A DNA stretch of 64,000 nt from Streptomyces tanashiensis (GTDB lineage: Bacteria; Actinomycetota; Actinomycetes; Streptomycetales; Streptomycetaceae). Made by a program: the position numbers and the translations under genes. Of this stretch, positions 39,374 through 47,671 are shown in pieces. The DNA lies in assembly GCF_014648895.1 (NCBI RefSeq), contig NZ_BMRZ01000020.1, forward strand, positions 62,001 to 126,000, given 5' to 3'. The notes below the pieces were generated by a model that saw only the letters and a program-made list of their open reading frames with translations, made no database searches and had not been told where the DNA came from. Positions within the stretch are counted from its first letter, which is position 1. Each line of letters starts with the position of its first letter.

Positions 39374-40204
39374 ATGCGGATCTCGACCACGATCTTCCTG
39401 ACCGACGAGACCATCAGCCCGGTGCGCCTCGCGCGCGAACTGGAGCAGCGCGGCTTCGCGGGCCTCTACCTCCCCGAGCACACCCACGTCCCCGTCTCCC
39501 GCGAGACGCCCTATCCGGCGGGCGGGGAGCTGCCCCGGGAGTACGCCCGGACGCTCGACCCGCTCGTGGCCCTGGGGCAGGCGGCGGCCGTCACCGAACG
39601 TCTCGGGCTCGGCACCGGCATCACCCTGATCACCCAGCACGACCCGATCGTCCTCGCCAAGCAGGTCGCCACCCTCGACCACCTCTCCGGGGGCCGCTTC
39701 ACCCTCGGCCTCGGCTTCGGCTGGAACCGGGAGGAGGCCGCCGACCACGGCGTCGACTGGTCCACCCGCCGGGAGCTCGGCCGCGACCGGCTCGACCTGA
39801 TGCGGGCCCTGTGGGCGCCCGAACCGAGGGCGTACGAAGGGGAGTACGGCGAGTCCGTCCGCGCCTCGGAGGTCTGGCCCAAGCCGGCCGGCGGCGCACC
39901 GCGCGTCCTCCTGGGCGGCGCGGCGGGCCCGAGGCTCTTCGCGCAGATCGCGGCGCAGACCGACGGCTGGATGCCGATCGGCGGCCGGGGCCTGACGGAG
40001 TCCCTCCCCGTCCTCCGCGAGGCCTGGGAGAAGGCCGGCCGCGCCCCGGAGAGCCTCCAGCTGGTCCCGTACGCGGTGCTCCCGACGCCGGGCAAGCTGG
40101 CCCACTACGCGGAGCTGGGCTGCGAGGAGGTCGTCCTCCAGCTCCCGCCGGGCGACGAGGCGGAGGTCCTGCGGGTGCTGGACGGGTACGCGCGGTATCT
40201 GTGA
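39374..40204 (+). CDS. LLM class F420-dependent oxidoreductase
   Basis: A 276-residue luciferase-like protein of the F420-dependent TIGR03619-like group: GFAGLYLPEHTHVPVSRETPYP, GTGITLITQHDPIVLAKQVATLDHLSGGRFTLGLGFGWNREEA (in parts), VLLGGAAGPRLFAQIAAQTDGWMPIGG. It should use F420, made with the help of FbiC encoded 71 bases downstream. The ATG at 39374 has no ribosome site but lies 6 bases after a TACCGT -10-like box (39362-39367), so a leaderless mRNA is likely. The substrate is unknown. Confidence 0.87.
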   Translation: MRISTTIFLTDETISPVRLARELEQRGFAGLYLPEHTHVPVSRETPYPAGGELPREYARTLDPLVALGQAAAVTERLGLGTGITLITQHDPIVLAKQVATLDHLSGGRFTLGLGFGWNREEAADHGVDWSTRRELGRDRLDLMRALWAPEPRAYEGEYGESVRASEVWPKPAGGAPRVLLGGAAGPRLFAQIAAQTDGWMPIGGRGLTESLPVLREAWEKAGRAPESLQLVPYAVLPTPGKLAHYAELGCEEVVLQLPPGDEAEVLRVLDGYARYL

Positions 40205-40274
40205 GGGCCGGCCGGTTCCGGGTTCCTGCGGGGACCCGGACCGGTGGCCGGTGGGGCGCTCGTATGCTCGGTTC

Positions 40275-42860
40275 ATGACGGATCACCAGGCAGGACGACC
40301 CACCGAGAACGCCATGCGCCGTGCCCTCAAGCGGGCCAGGGACGGGGTCGCGCTCGATGTCGCCGAGGCCGCCGTGCTGCTGCGGGCGCGGGGGACCGAT
40401 CTGGAGGACCTCGTCGCCTCCGCGGGGCGCGTGCGGGACGCCGGTCTTGAGGCGGCCGGGCGGCCGGGGGTCGTCACGTACTCGAAGAGCGTCTTCATAC
40501 CGCTCACCCGCCTCTGCCGGGACAAGTGCCACTACTGCACCTTCGTCACCGTCCCCGGCAAGCTGCGCCGGGACGGGCACGGGATGTTCATGTCGCCGGA
40601 CGAGGTGCTCGACATCGCCCGGCGCGGCGCCGAGATGGGCTGCAAGGAGGCCCTGATCACGCTCGGCGACAAGCCCGAGGACCGCTGGCCCGAGGCCCGC
40701 GAGTGGCTCGACGCTCATGGCTACGACGACACCATCGCGTACGTGCGGGCCATGGCCATCCGCATCCTGGAGGAGACGGGGCTCCTGCCCCACCTCAACC
40801 CGGGCGTGCTGTCCTGGACCGACTTCCAGCGCCTCAAGCCCGTCGCGCCCTCCATGGGCATGATGCTGGAGACCACCGCGACCCGGCTCTGGTCCGAGCC
40901 CGGCGGCCCCCACTACGGGTCCCCCGACAAGGAACCGGCCGTGCGGCTGCGGGTCCTGGAGGACGCCGGCCGCTCCTCCGTCCCCTTCACCTCGGGGCTG
41001 CTGCTCGGCATCGGGGAGACCCTGGAGGAGCGCGCGGAGTCCCTCTTCGCGCTGCGCCGGATCGCGCGGGCCTACCACTCGATCCAGGAACTGATCATCC
41101 AGAACTTCCGCGCCAAGCCGGACACGGCCATGCGCGGGATGCCGGACGCCGAGCTCGACGACCTCGTCGCCACCGTCGCCGTCGCCCGGCTCATCATGGG
41201 GCCCTCCGCCTGCCTCCAGGCCCCGCCGAACCTCGTCGACTCGGAGTACGAGCGCCTCATCGCCGCCGGCATCGACGACTGGGGCGGGGTCTCCCCGCTC
41301 ACCATCGACCACGTCAACCCGGAGCGGCCCTGGCCGCAGATCGAGGAGCTGGCCGCCCGCTCCGCCGCCGTCGGCTTCGAGCTGCGCGAACGGCTCTGCG
41401 TCTACCCCGAGTTCGTCACCCGGGGCGAACCCTGGCTCGACCCCCGGCTCCTCCCGCACGTCCGCGCCCTCGCCGACCCCGAGACCGGCCTCGCGAACCC
41501 CGACGCGCCCGTCCGCGGCCTGCCCTGGCAGGAGCCCGACGAGGCCTTCACCGCCACCGGCCGCACCGACCTGCACACCACGATCGACACCACCGGCCGC
41601 ACCCACGACCGGCGCGAGGACTTCGACGAGGTGTACGGCGACTGGGAGGCCCTGCGCGAGGCGGCCGCGCCCGGGATGGTGCCCGAGCGGGTCGACGCCG
41701 ACGTCCGCGAGGCCCTCTCCGTCGCGGCCGACGACCCGACGAGGCTCACCGACGCCCAGGCGCTCGCCCTGCTGCACGCCGACGGCCCCGCGCTCGACGC
41801 CCTGACCCGGATCGCGGACGACGTGCGCAGGTCGGTGGTGGGCGAGGACGTCACGTACATCGTCACGCGCAACATCAACTTCACCAACGTCTGCTACACC
41901 GGCTGCCGTTTCTGTGCCTTCGCCCAGCGCCGCACCGACGCGGACGCGTACACCCTCTCGCTGGACCAGGTCGCGGACCGGGCCCAGCAGGCCTGGGAGG
42001 TCGGCGCCGTCGAGGTCTGCATGCAGGGCGGCATCCACCCCGACCTGCCCGGCACGGCCTACTTCGACATCGCCCGCGCGGTGAAGGAGCGGGTCCCGGG
42101 GATGCACGTGCACGCGTTCTCGCCGATGGAGGTGGTCAACGGCGCGACCCGCACGGGCCTGTCGATACGCGAGTGGCTGACGGCCGCGAGGGAGGCCGGC
42201 CTCGACTCCATCCCCGGCACCGCCGCCGAGATCCTCGACGACGAGGTCCGCTGGGTGCTGACGAAGGGCAAGCTGCCCACGGCGACCTGGATCGAGGTCA
42301 TCAGGACGGCGCATGAACTGGGCATCCGCTCCAGCTCGACCATGATGTACGGGCACGTGGACCAGCCCCGGCACTGGCTCGGCCACTTCCGCACCCTCTC
42401 CCGCATCCAGCAGGAGACCGGTGGCTTCACCGAGTTCGTGACCCTTCCCTTCATCCACACCAACGCGCCCGTGTACCTCGCCGGCATCGCCCGCCCCGGC
42501 CCGACCGCCCGCGACAACCGCGCGGTCATCGCCATGGCCCGGCTCCTCCTCCACCCGCACATCCCCAACATCCAGACCAGCTGGGTGAAGCTGGGCACGG
42601 AGGGTGCGGCGGAGATGCTCCGCTCGGGCGCCAACGACCTGGGCGGCACGCTGATGGAGGAGACCATCTCCCGGATGGCGGGGTCCAGTTACGGCTCGTA
42701 CCGCTCGATCCGGGACCTGGAGGCGATCGCGGAGGCGGCGGGGCGTCCGGCGAAGCCCCGGACGACGCTGTACGGGGAGGTCCCGGAGGAACGGCAGACC
42801 ACGGCCCGCGCCTCGGACGGTCACCTCCCGGAGCTGCTCCCGGTCCTCCCGCAGGAGTAG
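40275..42860 (+). CDS. fbiC: FO synthase FbiC (CofG-CofH fusion, radical SAM)
   Basis: An 861-residue fusion of two radical-SAM enzymes. The CofG half has C81, C85, C88 (CRDKCHYC) and the CofH half has C540, C544, C547 (CYTGCRFC), each binding a 4Fe-4S cluster. Together they condense 5-amino-6-ribitylaminouracil with tyrosine to form 7,8-didemethyl-8-hydroxy-5-deazariboflavin, the chromophore of F420. The length is that of actinobacterial FbiC. The ATG at 40275 lies 6 bases after a TATGCT -10 box (40263-40268), suggesting a leaderless mRNA. Several F420-type enzymes are encoded nearby (10081, 28127, 39374), so supply and use of the cofactor are clustered. Confidence 0.95.
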   Translation: MTDHQAGRPTENAMRRALKRARDGVALDVAEAAVLLRARGTDLEDLVASAGRVRDAGLEAAGRPGVVTYSKSVFIPLTRLCRDKCHYCTFVTVPGKLRRDGHGMFMSPDEVLDIARRGAEMGCKEALITLGDKPEDRWPEAREWLDAHGYDDTIAYVRAMAIRILEETGLLPHLNPGVLSWTDFQRLKPVAPSMGMMLETTATRLWSEPGGPHYGSPDKEPAVRLRVLEDAGRSSVPFTSGLLLGIGETLEERAESLFALRRIARAYHSIQELIIQNFRAKPDTAMRGMPDAELDDLVATVAVARLIMGPSACLQAPPNLVDSEYERLIAAGIDDWGGVSPLTIDHVNPERPWPQIEELAARSAAVGFELRERLCVYPEFVTRGEPWLDPRLLPHVRALADPETGLANPDAPVRGLPWQEPDEAFTATGRTDLHTTIDTTGRTHDRREDFDEVYGDWEALREAAAPGMVPERVDADVREALSVAADDPTRLTDAQALALLHADGPALDALTRIADDVRRSVVGEDVTYIVTRNINFTNVCYTGCRFCAFAQRRTDADAYTLSLDQVADRAQQAWEVGAVEVCMQGGIHPDLPGTAYFDIARAVKERVPGMHVHAFSPMEVVNGATRTGLSIREWLTAAREAGLDSIPGTAAEILDDEVRWVLTKGKLPTATWIEVIRTAHELGIRSSSTMMYGHVDQPRHWLGHFRTLSRIQQETGGFTEFVTLPFIHTNAPVYLAGIARPGPTARDNRAVIAMARLLLHPHIPNIQTSWVKLGTEGAAEMLRSGANDLGGTLMEETISRMAGSSYGSYRSIRDLEAIAEAAGRPAKPRTTLYGEVPEERQTTARASDGHLPELLPVLPQE

Positions 42861-43001
42861 CCCCCCACTGCCCACAACAGGCGGGGAACATGGGCAAAAG
42901 CGGGCTGAAGGGGTTCGGATCGCATAACGTTCCGGACCCCGAACGGCCACACCCGGTCGATTACAGTGCTGCGCAGACCGCCGACGGGGGGAGAGCACGT
43001 C

Positions 43002-44120
43002 GTGGCCACGACAGCCGCAGCCGTGTGGGGCCGTGCCGAGCAGCAGGACTTCCGGGCCCGCGTACGGGGCTGTCTGCTGGGCGGAGCCCTCGGCGACGCC
43101 CTGGGCGCCGGCGGCGACGGGCGCACGCTCGCGGAGCTGCGCGAGGCCCACGGACCTGACGGACTCGGCGACCCCGTGCCCGCGTTCGGCCGCCGCGGCG
43201 CCGTCACCGCCGCGACCCAGATGGCCCTCTTCACCGTCGACGGCCTCATCCGCGCCCAGGTCCGCCGCGACACCGGCGCCTGGCACCCGCCCACCGACGT
43301 CCACCGGGCCCATCTGCGCTGGGCCGCCACCCAGCGCGACTGGGGCCCCGACGAGCGCCGCAAGGACAACGGCTGGCTCGCCCGCGAGGAGTGGCTCTAC
43401 GCCCGCCGCAACCCGCCCCGCGCCTGCCTCACCGGCCTCGGCGACGAGCTCCTCGGCACGCTCGACAAGCCCAAGAACCCGGACGCCGCCGACTCCGGCG
43501 CCCTCGTCCGCTCGGCCCCCTTCGGACTGCTCGTCGGCTGGGAGCCGCAGCTCGTCTGCCAGCTCGCCGTGGAGTGCGCCGCGCAGACGCACGGCGCCCC
43601 GGCCGCCGGCCTCGCCGCGGGCGCCTTCGCGGTCACCGTGCACGGCCTCGCGCGCGGCGGCTCCGTCGAGGCGTCGGTGGCCGGCGCCGTGGAGCAGCTC
43701 GCGGTGCGTCCCGGCCACGAGCCGGTCACCGAGGCGCTGGGCCGGGCCCTCGGAGCCGTACGGGAGGGGGCGCCGGACGCGGACCGGGTGACGGCCCTCG
43801 GGGCCGGTGAGGACCTGGCCGAGGGACAGCTGGCGGCGGCCGTGTACTGCGCGCTGGTCGGTGAGGACGTACGGCACGGGCTGCGGCTCGCGGTGAACCA
43901 TGACGGGCCCTCGGCGGTGACGGGCGCGCTCACGGGCGCGCTGCTCGGCGCCCTGCACGGCGAGACGGCCCTCCCGCCGGCCTGGCTGGCCGAACTGGAG
44001 GGCCGTGCGACGGTCCTGGAGCTCGCGGACGACTTCTCGATGGAGATGACCCAGGGGGCCGCCCTGCACGGCCCCGCGGAGTCCTCGCCGGGCTGGCTGG
44101 CGCGTTACCCGAGGGGCTGA
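43002..44120 (+). CDS. ADP-ribosylglycohydrolase family protein
   Basis: A 372-residue protein. The N-terminal GCLLGGALGDALGAG and the C-terminal NHDGPSAVTGALTGALLGALHG are the Mg2+-binding signatures of the DraG/ARH family, which removes ADP-ribose from proteins or ADP-ribosylated small molecules. The N-terminal AGGDGRTLAELREAHG segment replaces the typical E-x-x-T-D context, so the metal site may be modified. The GTG at 43002 has GGGGGAGAG about 8 bases upstream. The gene is monocistronic and ends in a 23-bp sequence that recurs at the end of the convergent symporter gene. Confidence 0.85.
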   Translation: MATTAAAVWGRAEQQDFRARVRGCLLGGALGDALGAGGDGRTLAELREAHGPDGLGDPVPAFGRRGAVTAATQMALFTVDGLIRAQVRRDTGAWHPPTDVHRAHLRWAATQRDWGPDERRKDNGWLAREEWLYARRNPPRACLTGLGDELLGTLDKPKNPDAADSGALVRSAPFGLLVGWEPQLVCQLAVECAAQTHGAPAAGLAAGAFAVTVHGLARGGSVEASVAGAVEQLAVRPGHEPVTEALGRALGAVREGAPDADRVTALGAGEDLAEGQLAAAVYCALVGEDVRHGLRLAVNHDGPSAVTGALTGALLGALHGETALPPAWLAELEGRATVLELADDFSMEMTQGAALHGPAESSPGWLARYPRG

Positions 44121-44161
44121 CCGCCCACGTTCCCGCCGCGCGCTATCCGAGGGGCTGATCC
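44100..44161. repeat. Direct repeat at convergent gene ends
   Basis: GCGCGTTACCCGAGGGGCTG starting at 44100 recurs as GCGCGCTATCCGAGGGGCTG starting at 44138, 38 bases apart. The first copy contains the stop of the ADP-ribosylglycohydrolase and the second encodes the C-terminus (QPLG) of the minus-strand symporter. It looks like a small local duplication. Confidence 0.55.
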
Positions 44162-45672
44162 GTGCGGGCGCCGGCCTGGGCCGGGACCGGGCCCCCGTCG
44201 GTTCCCAGCCGCTCCAGCAGCGCGTCCCGCTCCGGGGTGTCCTCGGGCTTCACGTACCCGATGAGGACGTACAGGACGAGCGAGGTCGCGAGCGGCGAGA
44301 CGATCTGGATCTGGAGCTCGACGCCGTCGAGGCCGTAGTTGGTGAGCCAGAAGACGAGGAGTCCCGCCGCCCAGGAGACGAGGGCCGCGGTGGGGCCCGA
44401 CTTCCGGAAGCGGCGCAGCAGGCCGAGCATGAAGGGGATCGCGATCGGTCCCATGAGTCCGGCGACCCACTTGATGACGACGGTGATGATGTCCTTGAAG
44501 GTGGGGGAGTCGACCTGGGTGGCGACGGCCATCGACAGGGCGAGGAAGGCGATCGTCGACCAGCGCGCGGCGAGCAGCCCGGCCCGCTGGGTCCAGCTCC
44601 GCGCGGTCTTGCTGAGGACGGGTGCGATGTCCCGGGTGAAGACGGCCGCGATGGCGTTGGCGTCGGAGGAGCACATGGCCATGGTGTGCGAGAAGAAGCC
44701 GACGACGACGAGCCCGAGCAGGCCGTGCGGCAGCAGCTGCTCGGTCATCAGGGCGTACGCGTCGGAGCCGTCGGGCTTCTCGGGGTCGACGAGCAGCGGC
44801 GCGCACCACATGGGGAAGAAGAGGACCAGCGGCCAGACGAACCAGAGCACGGCGGAGAGGCGGCCGGAGCGGGTGGCCTCGCGGGCGGACGGGGTGGCCA
44901 TGTAGCGCTGGGCCTGGTTCCACATGCCGCCGCTGTACTCGAAGGTCTTGATGAAGAGGTAGGCGAGGAGGAAGGTCAGCGTGTACGGGCCCGCGGTGGG
45001 TGCGGTGTGCCCCTGAAGCTCGGGGCGGTCCCACACCGTCCACAGGGCGCTGAAGCCCCCCAGTCTGCCGAGGACCGCGACGAGCATCGCGACCCCGGCG
45101 AGGAGCTGGATGACGAACTGGCCGAGCTCGGTGAGGGCGTCGGCCCAGAGCCCGCCGACCGTGCAGTAGATCCCGGTGACGACGCCGGTGATGAGGATGC
45201 CCTGGTCGAGGGAGATGCCGGTGAAGACGGAGAGCAGGGTGGCGATGGCGGCCCACTTGGCGCCGACGTCGACGATCTTCAGGAGGACGCCGGACCAGGC
45301 GAGGGCCTGCTGGGTGGGGAGGTTGTAGCGGTCCTTGAGGTATTCGAGCGGGGAGGCGACCCGGAGGCGGGAGCGCAGCCGGTTGAGGCGGGGTGCGAAG
45401 AGGTGGGCGCCGATGGCGATGCCGATGGCGATGGGGAAGGACCAGGTGACGTAGGAGGTGACGCCGTAGGTGTAGGCGATGCCCGCGTATCCGGTGAACA
45501 TCACGGCGCTGTAGCCCGACATGTGGTGCGAGATGCCGGAGAGCCACCAGGGCATCCGGCCGCCGGCGGTGAAGAAGTCGGAGACGGTGTCCACGCGCTT
45601 GTGGGACCAGACGCCGATCGCGACCATGACGCCGAAGTAGCCGATGAGCACGGCCCAGTCGAGACTGTTCAT
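44143..45672 (-). CDS. Sodium:solute symporter (SSS family)
   Basis: A 509-residue protein with about 13 transmembrane helices. The N-terminal SDFFTAGGRMPWWLSGISHHMSGYSAVMFTGYAGIAYTYG (in parts) is the SSS TM1-TM2 signature, with the Na+-site residues around TGYAG; FEYSGGMWNQAQRYMAT and SSDANAIAAVFTRDI are later family landmarks. SSS carriers use Na+ to import sugars, organic acids or amines; the close SDF.AGGRMPWW pattern does not identify the solute. The ATG at 45672 has GGAGGGG 5 bases upstream. A palindrome lies 33 bases before the start. Confidence 0.88.
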   Translation of the reverse strand: MNSLDWAVLIGYFGVMVAIGVWSHKRVDTVSDFFTAGGRMPWWLSGISHHMSGYSAVMFTGYAGIAYTYGVTSYVTWSFPIAIGIAIGAHLFAPRLNRLRSRLRVASPLEYLKDRYNLPTQQALAWSGVLLKIVDVGAKWAAIATLLSVFTGISLDQGILITGVVTGIYCTVGGLWADALTELGQFVIQLLAGVAMLVAVLGRLGGFSALWTVWDRPELQGHTAPTAGPYTLTFLLAYLFIKTFEYSGGMWNQAQRYMATPSAREATRSGRLSAVLWFVWPLVLFFPMWCAPLLVDPEKPDGSDAYALMTEQLLPHGLLGLVVVGFFSHTMAMCSSDANAIAAVFTRDIAPVLSKTARSWTQRAGLLAARWSTIAFLALSMAVATQVDSPTFKDIITVVIKWVAGLMGPIAIPFMLGLLRRFRKSGPTAALVSWAAGLLVFWLTNYGLDGVELQIQIVSPLATSLVLYVLIGYVKPEDTPERDALLERLGTDGGPVPAQAGARTDQPLG

Positions 45673-45704
45673 TGCGTCCCCTCCATGGGGTCCGGTCCGT
45701 CTTG

Positions 45705-45717
45705 TGAACGCGGTTCA
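45705..45717. promoter_or_regulatory. TGAAC palindrome upstream of symporter
   Basis: TGAACGCGGTTCA, perfect 5-bp arms, 33 bases before the symporter start codon. A second pair of the same half-sites in the opposite order (GTTCA-N6-TGAAC, 45796-45811) lies about 90 bases further upstream. Confidence 0.5.
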
Positions 45718-45795
45718 TGGTGTGGGGAGTTGCAAGACCCGGACAATGCAAAGGAGGGTCAAGGGGCAGTAAAATCGTTCGACTTACTGACCCTT

Positions 45796-45811
45796 GTTCA
45801 CAACTATGAAC
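45796..45811. promoter_or_regulatory. GTTCA-N6-TGAAC inverted repeat
   Basis: GTTCACAACTATGAAC, in an AT-richer stretch between the SDR stop and the symporter. It uses the same half-sites as 45705-45717 and could be a distal operator, or a weak SDR terminator. Confidence 0.4.
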
Positions 45812-45835
45812 TTGTCGCGAGGGGGCGCGGAAGAG

Positions 45836-46618
45836 TCAGCGCATCAGCTCCCCCGCGTTGACCAGCAGCGACTGTCCCGTGATCGCCCGCGCCCGGTCCG
45901 AGGCGAGGAAGGCCGCCGCCTCCGCCACGTCCCCGTCCGTCGCGAGCTCCGGCAGCGCCATCCGCTCGGTCAGCCGCGCCAGCACCTCGGCCTCCGGCAC
46001 CCCCTCGGTGTGCGCGGCGAACTGGACGTACGCCTGCACCGGCGGTCCCCACATCCAGCCCGGCAGAACGGTGTTGACCCGGATCCGGTGCGGCCCCAGC
46101 TCGCGCGCGAGCGAGTACATGGCCGAGGTCAGCGCCCCCTTCGAGGCCGCGTACGCCGCCTGCCGCACCTGTGAGGGCGCCGCCACCGCCGACTGCGTCC
46201 CGATCAGGACCACCGAGCCCCCGCGCTCCTTCAGCGCCGGCAGGCAGGCGCGGGTCATCCGCAGCGTGCCGAGCAGGTTCACGTCCAGGACCCCCTGCCA
46301 GGTCGAGAAGTCCGCGTCCTCCAGGCCCCCGAAGTAGGAGTCCCAGGCGGCCACGTGGACGACCGCGTCGATCCCGCCGAAGCGCTCGACGGCGAGTGCG
46401 GCGAGCGCCTCGCACTGCCCCTCGTCGGTGATGTCCGTGGCCCGGTACGCGGTGCGGCGGCCCTCCGGGTCGATCTCCGCCGCCGACTTGGCGAGGTTGG
46501 CCTCGGTGCGGGCGCCGAGGACCGCGTTCCCCCCGTCGCGCACCACCGTCTCCGCGATCCGGTGGCCGAGCCCGGCACCGACCCCCGACACGACGACCGT
46601 CTTTCCCTGGAGCAGCAT
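45836..46618 (-). CDS. SDR family oxidoreductase (CTGAC regulon)
   Basis: A 260-residue short-chain dehydrogenase. The cofactor loop is SGVGAGLG (11-18), VAAWDSYFGG replaces the usual NNAG, and the catalytic S143, Y156 and K160 are present. The substrate-side loop is long (GWMWGPPVQAYVQFAAHTEGVPEAEV, in parts), with W residues that suggest a bulky hydrophobic substrate. The ATG at 46618 has GAGAGGGG 5 bases upstream. It shares palindrome I with the divergent EthD-like gene, so the two are probably co-induced. The closest function is 3-hydroxyacyl or hydroxysteroid oxidation; this is inference. Confidence 0.87.
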   Translation of the reverse strand: MLLQGKTVVVSGVGAGLGHRIAETVVRDGGNAVLGARTEANLAKSAAEIDPEGRRTAYRATDITDEGQCEALAALAVERFGGIDAVVHVAAWDSYFGGLEDADFSTWQGVLDVNLLGTLRMTRACLPALKERGGSVVLIGTQSAVAAPSQVRQAAYAASKGALTSAMYSLARELGPHRIRVNTVLPGWMWGPPVQAYVQFAAHTEGVPEAEVLARLTERMALPELATDGDVAEAAAFLASDRARAITGQSLLVNAGELMR

Positions 46619-46647
46619 CCGGACCCCTCTCGACCCTGGCCATTCAT

Positions 46648-46662
46648 CTGACGGCCCGTCAG
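46648..46662. promoter_or_regulatory. CTGAC palindrome, site I (SDR / EthD-like divergent promoter)
   Basis: CTGACGGCCCGTCAG, a perfect 6-bp-arm palindrome, 30 bases upstream of the SDR start and 39 bases upstream of the EthD-like start, so one site can serve both directions. Confidence 0.75.
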
Positions 46663-46700
46663 AGTAGGACCCTGCCACCGACATGGGAAGGGGTACGAGA

Positions 46701-47534
46701 GTGAGCGAGGAGACCCGCAGCGAGACGTACGCGGAACTGGCGGCCGTCGGGCCGTACGGCGTGCGCCCCGGCCACGCGCTGATCACCATGGTCGAACCGC
46801 ACCCGGGCCACGAGTACGCGTACAACCGCTGGTACGAGGACGACCACTACTACGCGGGCGCCATGGCCATGCCCTGGATGTACGCCGGCCGGCGCTGGGT
46901 CGCCACCCGCGAGCTCCAGGAGCTCCGCGTCCCCGAGAAGTCCGCCGTCGCCCGGCCCGTCACCGCCGGCTGCTACCTCTCCACGTACTGGATCACCGAG
47001 GGCCGCTACGACGACCACATGAAGTGGACCGTCGGCATCAACAAGCGCCTCAACCGGGACGCCCGGGTCCACCACGACCGCACCCACGTCTTCACCTCGT
47101 TCCAGGACCACGAGGCGACCGTCTACCGCGACGGGGCGGAGGGTCCGCGCGACTTCCACGCCCTCGACCACCCCTACGCCGGCCTCGTCCTCCAGGTGAT
47201 CGACACGGAGGGACCGCAGGAACGGGCCGCACTGCTCGACCGCCTCCGCACCCGGGAACTGCCCCGCCGCCTCGCCGGCTCACCGGCGGCGATGGTCACG
47301 GTCTTCCGCCCGACCCCCCTGCCCGGCGACCGCATGACCTACGTGAAACAGGTCGAGGGCGTCGACACCCGCCTGACCCTGCTCTGGTTCCTGGAGGAAG
47401 ACCCGCGCGCGTGCTGGACGGAGCACTTCGCGGACCTGGAGACCCTGGGAGGGGCCACGGGGACGGTGGAGCTGGTGGCCCCCTTCATCCCGACGGTCCC
47501 GGGCACGAACCGCTATGTGGACGAGCTCCGCTGA
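46701..47534 (+). CDS. EthD-like / dimeric alpha-beta barrel protein of unknown function
   Basis: A 277-residue protein. The stretch ITMVEPHPGHEYAYNRWYEDDHYYAGAMAMPWMYAGRRW (in parts) resembles the substrate-side motif of dimeric ferredoxin-fold (EthD/DUF4286-like) proteins, and a second similar half (MVTVFRPTPL...VEGVDTRLTLLWFLEEDP) suggests an internal duplication. No catalytic residues can be named. The GTG at 46701 has AAGGGG 8 bases upstream; an in-frame ATG at 46683 lacks a ribosome site. It is divergent from an SDR under palindrome I, linking it to the catabolic regulon. Confidence 0.75.
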   Translation: MSEETRSETYAELAAVGPYGVRPGHALITMVEPHPGHEYAYNRWYEDDHYYAGAMAMPWMYAGRRWVATRELQELRVPEKSAVARPVTAGCYLSTYWITEGRYDDHMKWTVGINKRLNRDARVHHDRTHVFTSFQDHEATVYRDGAEGPRDFHALDHPYAGLVLQVIDTEGPQERAALLDRLRTRELPRRLAGSPAAMVTVFRPTPLPGDRMTYVKQVEGVDTRLTLLWFLEEDPRACWTEHFADLETLGGATGTVELVAPFIPTVPGTNRYVDELR

Positions 47535-47544
47535 TCCCGTCCGG

Positions 47545-47598
47545 GAAGAGGCCGCTCCGAAGAGGCCGCTCTGAAGGGGCCGCTCTAAAGAGGCCGAG
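47545..47598. repeat. 14-bp tandem repeat, nearly 4 copies, after EthD-like gene
   Basis: GAAGAGGCCGCTCC repeats with exact 14-base period at 47545, 47559 and 47573, with a degenerate fourth copy at 47587. It begins 10 bases after the stop codon and is followed by a hairpin. Confidence 0.8.
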
Positions 47599-47635
47599 CC
47601 CCCTCGGCCAGGACGGCGGACCGGTCGAGAGGGCT
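47596..47635 (+). terminator. Hairpin terminator after EthD-like gene
   Basis: An 11-bp stem with one mismatch (GAGCCCCCTCG at 47596-47606 with CGAGAGGGCTC at 47625-47635), followed by ATTCGTACT. Confidence 0.55.
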
Positions 47636-47671
47636 CATTCGTACTGCTGGTGACGGCGGGCGCACCGGGGC

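Noticed and set aside
39699..44069. A 1456-codon open frame on the minus strand
   Set aside because: It is antisense to well-supported genes (LLM enzyme, FbiC, ADP-ribosylglycohydrolase), has no recognisable domain and reflects the low stop-codon density of GC-rich DNA.
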